From Tipula vernalis (taxonomy: Eukaryota; Arthropoda; Insecta; Diptera; Tipulidae): a stretch of 64,000 nt of DNA. The translations under genes were made by a program, and so were the position numbers. The number at the start of each line of letters is the position of its first letter. The stretch's first letter is position 1. The notes below the pieces were generated by a model. It had not been told where the DNA came from, ran no database searches, and saw only the letters and a program-made list of their open reading frames with translations. Of the stretch, positions 19,501 through 34,085 are shown piece by piece. Location: assembly GCA_958295665.1 (NCBI GenBank), contig OY282558.1:133042701-133106700 (forward strand), read 5' to 3'.

Positions 19501-20980
19501 CTGTTCTTGATACCTTTAATGACATGTCTCGAGACCTGTAAATGCTGTGCCAACGCGTATTTAGATTCCATAATTATTTCCGTACATTTCATAGAAAATT
19601 CGATTTGATGAAAATCACCTTACTATAGATCAGACGATTCAGAGCCATAAAAATCCAAAATCTGCAATTGTGCTCCGATTGCTGTTCTTAATACCTCTAA
19701 TGATAGGCCTCAGGACCTGTAATTTTCATGCTAACGAGTATTTAGATTCCTTGATTCCATTGAAAATCACCTTACTATACATCAGCCGATTCAGAGCCAT
19801 AAAAGTCTAAAATCTGCAATTGTGCTCCGATTTCTGTTCTTAATACCGCTAGTAATAGGCCGCGTATTTAGATTCCATAATTATTTCCGTACATTTCATA
19901 GAAAATTCGATTTGATGAAAATCACCTTACTATAGATCAGACGATTCAGAGCTATAAAAATCTAAAATCTGAAATTGTGCTTCGATTGCTGTTCTTAATA
20001 CCTCTAATGATAGGCCTCAGGACCCATAATTTTTATGCCAACGAGTATTTAGGTTCCTTCATTTCATTGAAAATCACCTTACTATACATCAGCCGATTCA
20101 GAGCCATAAAAATCTAAAATCTGCAATTGTGCTCCGATTTCTGTTCTTGATACCTTTAATGACAGGTCTCGAGACCTGTAAATGCTGTGCCAACGCGTAT
20201 TTAGATTCCATAATTATTTCCGTACATTTCATAGAAAATTCGATTTGATGAAAATCACCTTACTATAGATCAGACGATTCAGAGCTATAAAAATCCAAAA
20301 TCTGCAATTGTGCTCCGATTGCTGTTCTTAATACCTCTAATGATAGGCCTCAGGACCTGTAATTTTCATGCTAACGAGTATTTAGGTTCCTTGATTCCAT
20401 TGTAAATCACCATACTATACATCAGCCGATTCAGAGCCATACAAATCTAAAATCTGCAATTGTGCTCCGATTGCTGTTCTTAATACCTCTAATGATAGGC
20501 CTCAGGACCTGTAATTTTCATGCTAACGAGTATTTAGATTCCTTGATTCCATTGAAAATCACCTTACTATACATCAGCCGATTCAGAGCCATACAAATCT
20601 AAAATCTGCAATTGTGCTCCGATTTCTGTTCTTAATACCTCTAATGATAGGCCTCAGGACCTGCAATTTTCATGCTAACGAGTATTTAGATTCCTTGATT
20701 CCATTGAAAATCACCTATCTATACATCAGCCGATTCAGAGCTATAAAAACCTAAAATCTGCAATTGTGCTCCGATTGCTGTTCTTAATACCTCTAATGAT
20801 AGGCCTCAGGACCTGTAATTTTCATGCTAACGAGTATTTAGATTCCTTGATTCCATTGAAAATCACCTTACTATACATCAGCCGATTCAGAGCCATAAAA
20901 ATCTAAAATCTGCAATTGTGCTCCGATTTCTGTTCTTGATACCTTTAATGACAGGTCTCGAGACCTGTAAATGCTGTGCC
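16596..20980. repeat. Mixed satellite domain with a 514-bp three-monomer unit
   Basis: After the regular dimers, C monomers and hybrids appear. A unit made of an A/B hybrid, a B with the acatgtctcgag variant and an A (181+181+152 = 514 bp) can be followed by its markers. The variant acatg is at 17980, 18494 and 19522, and the hybrid joint acctgtgaat is at 17811, 18325 and 19353. Spacings are 514 and 2 x 514. Near 20.4-20.9 kb four A monomers stand in a row. Confidence 0.8.
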
Positions 20981-23900
20981 AACACGTATTTAGATTCTGT
21001 AGTTATTTCCGTACATTTCATAGAAAATTCGATTTGATGAAAATCACCTTATTATGGATCAGACGATTCAGAGCTATAAAAATCCTAAATCTGCAATTGT
21101 GCTCCGATTGCTGTTCTTAATACCTCTAATGATAGGCCTCAGGACCTGTAAATGCTGTGCCAACGCGTATTTAGATTCCATAATTATTTCCGTACATTTC
21201 ATAGAAAATTCGATTTGATGAAAATCACCTTACTATAGATCAGACGATTCAGAGCCATAAAAATCCAAAATCTGCAATTGTGCTCCGATTGCTGTTCTTA
21301 ATACCTCTAATGATAGGCCTCAGGACCTGTAATTTTCATGCTAACTAGTATTTAGATTCCTTGATTCCATTGAAAATCACCTTACTATACATCAGCCGAT
21401 TCAGAGCCATAAAAGTCTAAAATCTGCAATTGTGCTCCGATTTCTGTTCTTAATACCGCTAATAATAGGCCGCGTATTTAGATTCCATAATTATTTCCGT
21501 ACATTTCATAGAAAATTCGATTTGATGAAAATCACCTTACTATAGATCAGATGATTCAGAGCTATAAAAATCCAAAATCTGCAAATGGGCTCCGATTGCT
21601 GTTCTTAATACCTCTAATGATAGGCCTCAGGACCTGTAATTTTCATGCTAACGAGTATTTAGATTCCTTGATTCCATTGAAAATCACCTTACTATACATC
21701 AGCCGATTCAGAGCTATAAAAATCTAAAATCTGCAATTGTGCTCCGATTGCTGTTCTTAATACCTCTAATGATAGGCCTCAGGACCCGTAATTGTTATGC
21801 CAACGAGTATTTAGGTTCCTTCATTTCATTGAAAATCACCTTACTATACATCAGCCGATTCAGAGCCATAAAAATCTAAAATCTGCACTTGTGCTCCGAT
21901 TTCTGTTCTTGATACCTTTAATGACAGGTCTCGAGACCTGTAAATGCTGTGCCAACGCGTATTTAGATTCCATAATTATTTCCGTACATTTCATAGAAAA
22001 TTCGATTTGATGAAAATCACCTTACTATAGATCAGCCGATTCAGAGCTATAAAAATCCAAAATCTGCAAATGGGCTCCGATTGCTGTTCTTAATACCTCT
22101 AATGATAGGCCTCAGGACCTGTAATTTTCATGCTAACGAGTATTTAGATTCCTTGATTCCATTGAAAATCACCTTACTATACATCAGCCGATTCAGAGCC
22201 ATAAAAATCTAAAATCTGCAATTGTACTCCGATTTCTATTCTTGATACCTTTAATGACAGGTCTCGTGACCTGTAAATGCTGTGCCAACGCGTATTTAGA
22301 TTCCATAATTATTTCCGCACATTTCATAGAAAATTCGATTTGATGAAAATCACCTTATTATGGATCAGACGATTCAGAGCTATAAAAATCCTAAATCTGC
22401 AATTGTGCTCCGATTGCTGTTCTTAATACTTCTAATGATAGGCCTCAGGACCTGTAAATGCTGTGCCAACGCGTACTTAGATTCCATAATTATTTCCGTA
22501 CATTTCATAGAAAATTCGATTTGATGAAAATCACCTTACTATAGATCAGACGATTCAGAGCCATAAAAATCTAAAATCTGCAATTGTGCTCCGATTTCTG
22601 TTCTTGATACCTTTAATGACAGGTCTCGAGACCTGTAAATGCTGTGCCAACGCGTATTTAGATTCCATAATTATTTCCGTACATTTCATAGAAAATTCGA
22701 TTTGATGAAAATCACCTTACTATAGATCAGACGATTCAGAGCTATAAAAATCTAAAATCTGAAATCGTGCTTCGATTGCTGTTCTTAATACCTCTAATGA
22801 TAGGCCTCAGGACCCGTAATTTTTATGCCAACGAGTATTTAGGTTCCTTCATTTCATTGAAAATCACCTTACTATACATCAGCCGATTCAGAGCCATAAA
22901 AATCTAAAATCTGCAATTGTGCTCCGATTTCTGTTCTTGATACCTTTAATGACAGGTTTCGAGACCTGTAAATGCTGTGCCAACGCGTATTTAGATTCCA
23001 TAATTATTTCCGTACATTTCATAGAAAATTCGATTTGATGAAAATCACCTTACTATAGATCAGATGATTCAGAGCTATAAAAATCCAAAATCTGCAAATG
23101 GGCTCCGATTGCTGTTCTTAATACCTCTAATGATAGGCCTCAGGACCTGTAATTTTCATGCTAACGAGTATTTAGATTCCTTCATTCCATTGAAAATCAC
23201 CTTACTATACATCAGCCGATTCAGAGCTATTAAAATCTAAAATCTGCAATTGTGCTCCGATTGCTGTTCTTAATACCTCTAATGATAGGCCTCAGGACCT
23301 GTAATTGTTATGCCAACGAGTATTTAGGTTCCTTCATTTCATTGGAAATCACCTTAATATACATCAGCCGATTCAGAGGAATAAAAATCTAAAATCTGCA
23401 ATTGTGCTCCGATTTCTGTTCTTGATACCTTTAATGACAGGTTTCGACACCTGTAAATGCTGTGCCAACGCGTATTTAGATTCCATAATTATTTCCGCAT
23501 ATTTCATAGAAAATTCGATTTGATGAAAATCACCTTATTATGGATCAGACGATTCAGAGCTATAAAAATCCTAAATCTGCAATTGTGCTCCGATTGCTGT
23601 TCTTAATACCTCTAATGATAGGCCTCAGGACCTGTAAATGCTGTGCCAACGCGTATTTAGATTCCATAATTATTTCCGTACATTTCATAGAAAATTCGAT
23701 TTGATGAAAATCACCTTACTATAGATCAGACGATTCAGAGCCATAAAAATCTAAAATCTGCAATTGTGCTCCGATTTCTGTTCTTGATACCTTTAATTAT
23801 AGGCCTCAGGACCTGTAATTTTCATGCTAACGAGTATTTAGATTCCTTGATTCCATTGAAAATCACCTTACTATACATCAGCCGATTCAGAGCCATAAAA

Positions 23901-23990
23901 GTCTAAAATCTGCAATTGTGCTCCGATTTCTGTTCTTAATACCGCTAATAATAGGCCGCGTATTTAGATTCCATAATTATTTCCGTACAT
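20981..23990. repeat. Block duplication, copy 1 (~3.0 kb)
   Basis: The block is marked by private variants in a fixed order: aacacgtatttagattctg (20981), gtaattgttatgcc (about 21787), gcgtacttag (22471), gaaatcgtgcttcg (about 22760), ttaaaatctaaa after gctat (about 23226) and tttaattatagg (about 23795). The same order recurs at 27579 (+6,598 at the start, +6,750 later; the 152-bp difference equals one A monomer) and at 36133. Borders are approximate. Confidence 0.75.
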
Positions 23991-26667
23991 TTCATAGAAA
24001 ATTCGATTTGATGAAAATCACCTTATTATGGATCAGACGATTCAGAGCTATAAAAATCCTAAATCTGCAATTGTGCTCCGATTGCTGTTCTTAATACCTC
24101 TAATGATAGGCCTCAGGACCCGTAATTTTTATGCTAACGAGTATTTAGGTTCCTTCATTTCATTGAAAATCACCTTACTATACATCAGCCGATTCAGAGC
24201 CATAAAAATCTAAAATCTGCAATTGTGCTCCGATTTCTGTTCTTGATACCTTTAATGACAGGTCTCGAGACCTGTAAATGCTGTGCCAACGCGTATTTAG
24301 ATTCCATAATTATTTCCGTACATTTCATAGAAAATTCGATTTGATGAAAATCACCTTACTATAGATCAGATGATTCAGAGCTATAAAAATCCAAAATCTG
24401 CAAATGGGCTCCGATTGCTGTTCTTAATACCTCTAATGATAGGCCTCAGGACCTGTAATTTTCATGCTAACGAGTATTTAGATTCCTTGATTCCATTGAA
24501 AATCACCTTACTATACATCAGCCGATTCAGAGCTATAAAAATCTAAAATCTGCAATTGTGCTCCGATTGCTGTTCTTAATACCTCTAATGATAGGCCTCA
24601 GGACCCGTAATTGTTATGCCAACGAGTATTTAGGTTCCTTCATTTCATTGAAAATCACCTTACTATACATCAGCCGATTCAGAGCCATAAAAATCTAAAA
24701 TCTGCAATTGTGCTCCGATTTCTGTTCTTGATACCTTTAATGACAGGTCTCGAGACCTGTAAATGCTGTGCCAACGCGTATTTAGATTCCATAATTATTT
24801 CCGTACATTTCATAGAAAATTCGATTTGATGAAAATCACCTTACTATAGATCAGACGATTCAGAGCCATAAAAATCCAAAATCTGCAATTGTGCTCCGAT
24901 TGCTGTTCTTAATACCTCTAATGATAGGCCTCAGGACCTGTAATTTTCATGCTAACGAGTATTTAGATTCCTTGATTCCATTGAAAATCACCTTACTATA
25001 CATCAGCCGATTCAGAGCTATAAAAATCTAAAATCTGCAATTGTGCTCCGATTTATGTTCTTAATACCTTTAATGACAGGTCTCGAGACCTGTAAATGCT
25101 TTGCCAACGCGTATTTAGATTCCATAATTGTTTCCGTACATTTCATAGAAAATTCGATTTGATGAAAATCACCTTACTATAGATCAGACGATTCAGAGCT
25201 ATAAAAATCCAAAATCTGCAAATGGGCTCCGATTGCTGTTCTTAATACCTCTAATGATAGGCCTCAGGACCTGTAATTTTCATGCTAACGAGTATTTAGA
25301 TTCCTTGATTCCATTGAAAATCACCTTACTATACATCAGCCGATTCAGAGCCATAAAAATCTAAAATCTGCAATTGTGCTCCGATTTCTATTCTTGATAC
25401 CTTTAATGACAGGTCTCGAGACCTGTAAATGCTGTGCCAACGCGTATTTAGATTCCATAATTATTTCCGTACATTTCATAGAAAATTCGATTTTATGAAA
25501 ATCACCTTAAGATAGATCAGACGATTCAGAGCCATAAAAATCTAAAATCTGCAATTGTGCTCCGATTTCTGTTCTTGATACCTTTAATGACAGGTCTCGA
25601 GACCTGTAAATGCTGTGCCAACGCGTATTTAGATTCCATAATTATTTCCGCATATTTCATAGAAAATTCGATTTGATGAAAATCACCTTACTATAGATCA
25701 GACGATTCAGAGCCATAAAAATCCAAAATCTGCAATTGTGCTCCGATTGCTGTTCTTAATACCTCTAATGATAGGCCTCAGGACCTGTAATTTTCATGCT
25801 AACGAGTATTAAGATTCCTTCATTCCATTGAAAATCACCTTACTATACATCAGCCGATTCAGAGCCATAAAAATCTAAAATCTGCAATTGTGCTCCGATT
25901 TATGTTCTTAATACCTTTAATGACAGGTCTCGAGACCTGTAAATGCTTTGCCAACGCGTATTTAGATTCCATAATTGTTTCCGTACATTTCATAGAAAAT
26001 TCGATTTGATGAAAATCACCTTACTATAGATCAGACGATTCAGAGCCATAAAAATCTAAAATCTGCAATTGTGCTCCGATTGCTGTTCTTAATACCTCTA
26101 ATGATAGGCCTCAGGACCCGTAATTGTTATGCCAGCGAGTATTTAGGTTCCTTCATTTCATTGAAAATCACCTTACTATACATCAGCCGATTCAGAGCCA
26201 TAAAAATCTAAAATCTGCAATTGTGCTCCGATTTATGTTCTTAATACCTTTAATGACAGGTCTCGAGACCTGTAAATGCTTTGCCAACGCGTATTTAGAT
26301 TCCATAATTGTTTCCGTACATTTCATAGAAAATTCGATTTGATGAAAATCACCTTACTATAGATCAGACGATTCAGAGCTATAAAAATCCAAAATCTGCA
26401 AATGGGCTCCGATTGCTGTTCTTAATACCTCTAATGATAGGCCTCAGGACCTGTAATTTTCATGCTAACGAGTATTTAGATTCCTTGATTCCATTGAAAA
26501 TCACCTTACTATACATCAGCCGATTCAGAGCTATAAAAATCTAAAATCTGCAATTGTGCTCCGATTGCTGTTCTTAATACCTCTAATGATAGGCCTCAGG
26601 ACCTGTAATTTTGATGCTAACGAGTATTTAGATTCCTTGATTCCATTGAAAATCACCTTACTATACA

Positions 26668-27475
26668 TCAGCCGATTCAGAGCCATAAAAATCTAAAATC
26701 TGCAATTGTGCTCCGATTTCTATTCTTGATACCTTTAATGACAGGTCTCGAGACCTGTAAATGCTGTGCCAACGCGTATTTAGATCCAATAATTATTTCC
26801 GTACATTTCATAGAAAATTCGATTTGATGAAAATCACCTTCAGACGATTCAGAGCCATAAAAATCCAAAATCTGCAATTGTGCTCCGATTGCTGTTCTTA
26901 ATACCTCTAATGATAGGCCTCAGGACCTGTAATTTTGATGCTAACGAGTATTTAGATTTCATGATTCCATTGAAAATCACCTTACTATACATCAGCCGAT
27001 TCAGAGCCATAAAAATCTAAAATCTGCAATTGTGCTCCGATTTATGTTCTTAATACCTTTAATGACAGGTCTCGAGACCTGTAAATGCTTTGCCAACGCG
27101 TATTTAGATTCCATAATTGTTTCCGTACATTTCATAGAAAATTCGATTTGATGAAAATCACCTTACTATAGATCAGACTATTCAGAGCTATAAAAATCCA
27201 AAATCTGCAAATGGGCTCCGATTGCTGTTCTTAATACCTCTAATGATAGGCGTCAGGACCTGTAATTTTCATGCTAACGAGTATTTAGATTCCTTGATTC
27301 CATTGAAAATCACCTTACTATACATCAGCCGATTCAGAGCTATAAAAATCTAAAATCTGCAATTGTCTCCGATTGCTGTTCTTAATACCTCTAATGATAG
27401 GCCTCAGGACCTGTAATTTTGATGCTAACGAGTATTTAGATTCCTTGATTCCATTGAAAATCACCTTACTATACA
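26668..27475. repeat. Isolated copy of the 809-bp five-mer
   Basis: It has the same B'-A-B-A-A order as the tandem copies at 34086-35703. B' carries the private tagatccaat variant and the nine-base junction deletion (ccttcagacg in place of ccttactatagatcagacg). This copy is slightly shorter because of a two-base loss near 27366. Its B' lies 7,420 bases left of the first tandem copy. Confidence 0.78.
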
Positions 27476-27578
27476 TCAGCCGATTCAGAGCCATAAAAAT
27501 CTAAAATCTGCAATTGTGCTCCGATTTCTGTTCTTGATACCTTTAATGACAGGTCTCGTGACCTGTAAATGCTGTGCC

Positions 27579-30500
27579 AACACGTATTTAGATTCTGTAG
27601 TTATTTCCGTACATTTCATAGAAAATTCGATTTGATGAAAATCACCTTATTATGGATCAGACGATTCAGAGCTATAAAAATCCTAAATCTGCAATTGTGC
27701 TCCGATTGCTGTTCTTAATACCTCTAATGATAGGCCTCAGGACCTGTAAATGCTGTGCCAACGCGTATTTAGATTCCATAATTATTTCCGTACATTTCAT
27801 AGAAAATTCGATTTGATGAAAATCACCTTACTATAGATCAGACGATTCAGAGCCATAAAAATCCAAAATCTGCAATTGTGCTCCGATTGCTGTTCTTAAT
27901 ACCTCTAATGATAGGCCTCAGGACCTGTAATTTTCATGCTAACGAGTATTTAGATTCCTTGATTCCATTGAAAATCACCTTACTATACATCAGCCGATTC
28001 AGAGCCATAAAAGTCTAAAATCTGCAATTGTGCTCCGATTTCTGTTCTTAATACCGCTAATAATAGGCCGCGTATTTAGATTCCATAATTATTTCCGTAC
28101 ATTTCATAGAAAATTCGATTTGATGAATATCACCTTACTATAGATCAGATGATTCAGAGCTATAAAAATCCAAAATCTGCAAATGGGCTCCGATTGCTGT
28201 TCTTAATACCTCTAATGATAGGCCTCAGGACCTGTAATTTTCATGCTAACGAGTATTTAGATTCCTTGATTCCATTGAAAATCACCTTAATATACATCAG
28301 CCGATTCAGAGCTATAAAAATCTAAAATCTGCAATTGTGCTCCGATTGCTGTTCTTAATACCTCTAATGATAGGCCTCAGGACCCGTAATTGTTATGCCA
28401 ACGAGTATTTAGGTTCCTTCATTTCATTGAAAATCACCTTACTATACATCAGCCGATTCAGAGCCATAAAAATCTAAAATCTGCAATTGTGCTCCGATTT
28501 CTGTTCTTGATACCTTTAATGACAGGTCTCGAGACCTGTAAATGCTGTGCCAACGCGTATTTAGATTCCATAATTATTTCCGTACATTTCATAGAAAATT
28601 CGATTTGATAAAAATCACCTTACTATAGATCAGCCGATTCAGAGCTATAAAAATCCAAAATCTGCAAATGGGCTCCGATTGCTGTTCTTAATACCTCTAA
28701 TGATAGGCCTCAGGACCTGTAATTTTCATGCTAACGAGTATTTAGATTCCTTGATTCCATTGAAAATCACCTTACTATACATCAGCCGATTCAGAGCTAT
28801 AAAAATCTAAAATCTGCAATTGTGCTCCGATTGCTGTTCTTAATACCTCTAATGATAGGCCTCAGGACCTGTAATTTTCATGCTAACGAGTATTTAGATT
28901 CCTTGATTCCATTGAAAATCACCTTACTATACATCAGCCGATTCAGAGCCATAAAAATCTAAAATCTGCAATTGTGCTCCGATTTCTATTCTTGATACCT
29001 TTAATGACAGGTCTCGTGACCTGTAAATGCTGTGCCAACGCGTATTTAGATTCCATAATTATTTCCGCACATTTCATAGAAAATTCGATTTGATGAAAAT
29101 CACCTTATTATGGATCAGACGATTCAGAGCTATAAAAATCCTAAATCTGCAATTGTGCTCCGATTGCTGTTCTTAATACCTCTAATGATAGGCCTCAGGA
29201 CCTGTAAATGCTGTGCCAACGCGTACTTAGATTCCATAATTATTTCCGTACATTTCATAGAAAATTCAATTTGATGAAAATCACCTTACTATAGATCAGA
29301 CGATTCAGAGCCATAAAAATCTAAAATCTGCAATTGTGCTCCGATTTCTGTTCTTGATACCTTTAATGACAGGTCTCGAGACCTGTAAATGCTGTGCCAA
29401 CGCGTATTTAGATTCCATAATTATTTCCGTACATTTCATAGAAAATTCGATTTGATGAAAATCACCTTACTATAGATCAGACGATTCAGAGCTATAAAAA
29501 TCTAATATCTGAAATCGTGCTTCGATTGCTGTTCTTAATACCTCTAATGATAGGCCTCAGGACCCGTAATTTTTATGCCAACGAGTATTTAGGTTCCTTC
29601 ATTTCATTGAAAATCACCTTACTATACATCAGCCGATTCAGAGCCATAAAAATCTAAAATCTGCAATTGTGCTCCGATTTCTGTTCTTGATACCTTTAAT
29701 GACAGGTTTCGAGACCTGTAAATGCTGTGCCAACGCGTATTTAGATTCCATAATTATTTCCGTACATTTCATAGAAAATTCGATTTGATGAAAATCACCT
29801 TACTATAGATCAGATGATTCAGAGCTATAAAAATCCAAAATCTGCAAATGGGCTCCGATTGCTGTTCTTAATACCTCTAATGATAGGCCTCAGGACCTGT
29901 AATTTTCATGCTAACGAGTATTTAGATTCCTTCATTCCATTGAAAATCACCTTACTATACATCAGCCGATTCAGAGCTATTAAAATCTAAAATCTGCAAT
30001 TGTGCTCCGATTGCTGTTCTTAATACCTCTAATGATAGGCCTCAGGACCTGTAATTGTTATGCCAACGAGTATTTAGGTTCCTTCATTTCATTGGAAATC
30101 ACCTTAATATACATCAGCCGATTCAGAGGAATAAAAATCTAAAATCTGCAATTGTGCTCCGATTTCTGTTCTTGATACCTTTAATGACAGGTTTCGAGAC
30201 CTGTAAATGCTGTGCCAACGCGTATTTAGATTCCATAATTATTTCCGCATATTTCATAGAAAATTCGATTTGATGAAAATCACCTTATTATGGATCAGAC
30301 GATTCAGAGCTATAAAAATCCTAAATCTGCAATTGTGCTCCGATTGCTGTTCTTAATACCTCTAATGATAGGCCTCAGGACCTGTAAATGCTGTGCCAAC
30401 GCGTATTTAGATTCCATAATTATTTCCGTACATTTCATAGAAAATTCGATTTGATGAAAATCACCTTACTATAGATCAGACGATTCAGAGCCATAAAAAT

Positions 30501-30740
30501 CTAAAATCTGCAATTGTGCTCCGATTTCTGTTCTTGATACCTTTAATTATAGGCCTCAGGAAATGTAATTTTCATGCTAACGAGTATTTAGATTCCTTGA
30601 TTCCATTGAAAATCACCTTACTATACATCAGCCGATTCAGAGCCATAAAAGTCTAAAATCTGCAATTGTGCTCCGATTTCTGTTCTTAATACCGCTAATA
30701 ATAGGCCGCGTATTTAGATTCCATAATTATTTCCGTACAT
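27579..30740. repeat. Block duplication, copy 2 (~3.2 kb)
   Basis: It carries the marker series seen at 20981-23990: aacacgtatttagattctg (27579), gcgtacttag (29221), gaaatcgtgcttcg (about 29512), gctattaaaatc (about 29976) and tttaattatagg (about 30545). It has one more A monomer than copy 1 between the first markers. Borders are approximate. Confidence 0.75.
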
Positions 30741-31027
30741 TTCATAGAAAATTCGATTTGATGAAAATCACCTTACTATAGATCAGATGATTCAGAGCTA
30801 TAAAAATCCAAAATCTGCAAATGGGCTCCGATTGCTGTTCTTAATACCTCTAATGATAGGCCTCAGGACCTGTAATTTTCATGCTAACGAGTATTTAGAT
30901 TCCTTGATTCCATTGAAAATCACCTTACTATACATCAGCCGATTCAGAGCTATAAAAATCTAAAATCTGCAATTGTGCTCCGATTGCTGTTCTTAATACC
31001 TCTAATGATAGGCCTCAGGACCCGTAA

Positions 31028-32640
31028 TTGTTATGCCAACGAGTATTTAGGTTCCTTCATTTCATTGAAAATCACCTTACTATACATCAGCCGATTCAGA
31101 GCCATAAAAATCTAAAATCTGCAATTGTGCTCCGATTTCTGTTCTTGATACCTTTAATGACAGGTCTCGAGACCTGTAAATGCTGTGCCAACGCGTATTT
31201 AGATTCCATAATTATTTCCGTACATTTCATAGAAAATTCGATTTGATGAAAATCACCTTACTATAGATCAGCCGATTCAGAGCTATAAAAATCCAAAATC
31301 TGCAAATGGGCTCCGATTGCTGTTCTTAATACCTCTAATGATAGGCCTCAGGACCTGTAATTTTCATGCTAACGAGTATTTAGATTCCTTGATTCCATTG
31401 AAAATCACCTTACTATACATCAGCCGATTCAGAGCTATAAAAATCTAAAATCTGCAATTGTGCTCCGATTGCTGTTCTTAATACCTCTAATGATAGGCCT
31501 CAGGACCTGTAATTTTCATGCTAACGAGTATTTAGATTCCTTGATTCCATTGAAAATCACCTTACTATACATCAGCCGATTCAGAGCCATAAAAATCTAA
31601 AATCTGCAATTGTGCTCCGATTTCTATTCTTGATACCTTTAATGACAGGTCTCGTGACCTGTAAATGCTGTGCCAACGCGTATTTAGATTCCATAATTAT
31701 TTCCGCACATTTCATAGAAAATTCGATTTGATGAAAATCACCTTATTATGGATCAGACGATTCAGAGCTATAAAAATCCTAAATCTGCAATTGTGCTCCG
31801 ATTGCTGTTCTTAATACCTCTAATGATAGGCCTCAGGACCTGTAAATGCTGTGCCAACGCGTACTTAGATTCCATAATTATTTCCGTACATTTCATAGAA
31901 AATTCGATTTGATGAAAATCACCTTACTATAGATCAGACGATTCAGAGCCATAAAAATCTAAAATCTGCAATTGTGCTCCGATTTCTGTTCTTGATACCT
32001 TTAATGACAGGTCTCGAGACCTGTAAATGCTGTGCCAACGCGTATTTAGATTCCATAATTATTTCCGTACATTTCATAGAAAATTCGATTTGATGAAAAT
32101 CACCTTACTATAGATCAGACGATTCAGAGCTATAAAAATCTAAAATCTGAAATCGTGCTTCGATTGCTGTTCTTAATACCTCTAATGATAGGCCTCAGGA
32201 CCCGTAATTTTTATGCCAACGAGTATTTAGGTTCCTTCATTTCATTGAAAATCACCTTACTATACATCAGCCGATTCAGAGCCATAAAAATCTAAAATCT
32301 GCAATTGTGCTCCGATTTCTGTTCTTGATACCTTTAATGACAGGTTTCGAGACCTGTAAATGCTGTGCCAACGCGTATTTAGATTCCATAATTATTTCCG
32401 TACATTTCATAGAAAATTCGATTTGATGAAAATCACCTTACTATAGATCAGATGATTCAGAGCTATAAAAATCCAAAATCTGCAAATGGGCTCCGATTGC
32501 TGTTCTTAATACCTCTAATGATAGGCCTCAGGACCTGTAATTTTCATGCTAACGAGTATTTAGATTCCTTCATTCCATTGAAAATCACCTTACTATACAT
32601 CAGCCGATTCAGAGCTATTAAAATCTAAAATCTGCAATTG
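31028..32640. repeat. Block duplication, partial copy 3 (~1.6 kb)
   Basis: It repeats only the inner part of copy 2 at a constant offset of 2,638 bases (28390 to 31028; gcgtacttag 29221 to 31859). After the gctattaaaatc marker it leaves the series at a gcttcgaatgctg variant (about 32643). Confidence 0.75.
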
Positions 32641-34085
32641 TGCTTCGAATGCTGTTCTTAATACCTCTAATGATAGGCCTCAGGACCCGTAATTTTTATG
32701 CCAACGAGTATTTAGGTTCCTTCATTTCATTGAAAATCACCTTACTATACATCAGCCGATTCAGAGCCATAAAAATCTAAAATCTGCAATTGTGCTCCGA
32801 TTTCTGTTCTTGATACCTTTAATGACAGGTCTCGAGACCTGTAAATGCTGTGCCAACGCGTATTTAGATTCCATAATTATTTCCGTACATTTCATAGAAA
32901 ATTCGATTTGATGAAAATCACCTTACTATAGATCAGATGATTCAGAGCTATAAAAATCCAAAATCTGCAAATGGGCTCCGATTGCTGTTCTTAATACCTC
33001 TAATGATAGGCCTCAGGACCTGTAATTTTCATGCTAACGAGTATTTAGATTCCTTGATTCCATTGAAAATCACCTTACTATACATCAGCCGATTCAGAGC
33101 CATAAAAATCTAAAATCTGCAATTGTGCTCCGATTTCTATTCTTGATACCTTTAATGACAGGTCTCGAGACCTGTAAATGCTGTGCCAACGCGTATTTAG
33201 ATTCCATAATTATTTCCGTACATTTCATAGAAAATTCGATTTTATGAAAATCACCTTACTATAGATCAGACGATTCAGAGCCATAAAAATCTAAAATCTG
33301 CAATTGTGCTCCGATTTCTGTTCTTGATACCTTTAATGACAGGTCTCGAGACCTGTAAATGCTGTGCCAACGCGTATTTAGATTCCATAATTATTTCCGT
33401 ACATTTCATAGAAAATTCGATTTGATGAAAATCACCTTACTATAGATCAGACGATTCAGAGCCATAAAAATCCAAAATCTGCAATTGTGCTCCGATTGCT
33501 GTTCTTAATACCTCTAATGATAGGCCTCAGGACCTGTAATTTTCATGCTAACGAGTATTTAGATTCCTTGATTCCATTGAAAATCACCTTAGGTACTATA
33601 CATCAGCCGATTCAGAGCTATAAAAATCTAAAATCTGCAATTGTGCTCCGATTGCTGTTCTTAATACCTCTAATGATAGGCCTCAGGACCCGTAATTGTT
33701 ATGCCAGCGAGTATTTAGGTTCCTTCATTTCATTGAAAATCACCTTACTATACATCAGCCGATTCAGAGCCATAAAAATCTAAAATCTGCAATTGTGCTC
33801 CGATTTCTGTTCTTGATACCTTTAATGACAGGTCTCGAGACCTGTAAATGCTGTGCCAACGCGTATTTAGATTCCATAATTATTTCCGTACATTTCATAG
33901 AAAATTCGATTTGATGAAAATCACCTTACTATAGATCAGATGATTCAGAGCTATAAAAATCCAAAATCTGCAAATGGGCTCCGATTGCTGTTCTTAATAC
34001 CTCTAATGATAGGCCTCAGGACCTGTAATTTTGATGCTAACGAGTATTTAGATTCTTTGATTCCATTGAAAATCACCTTACTATA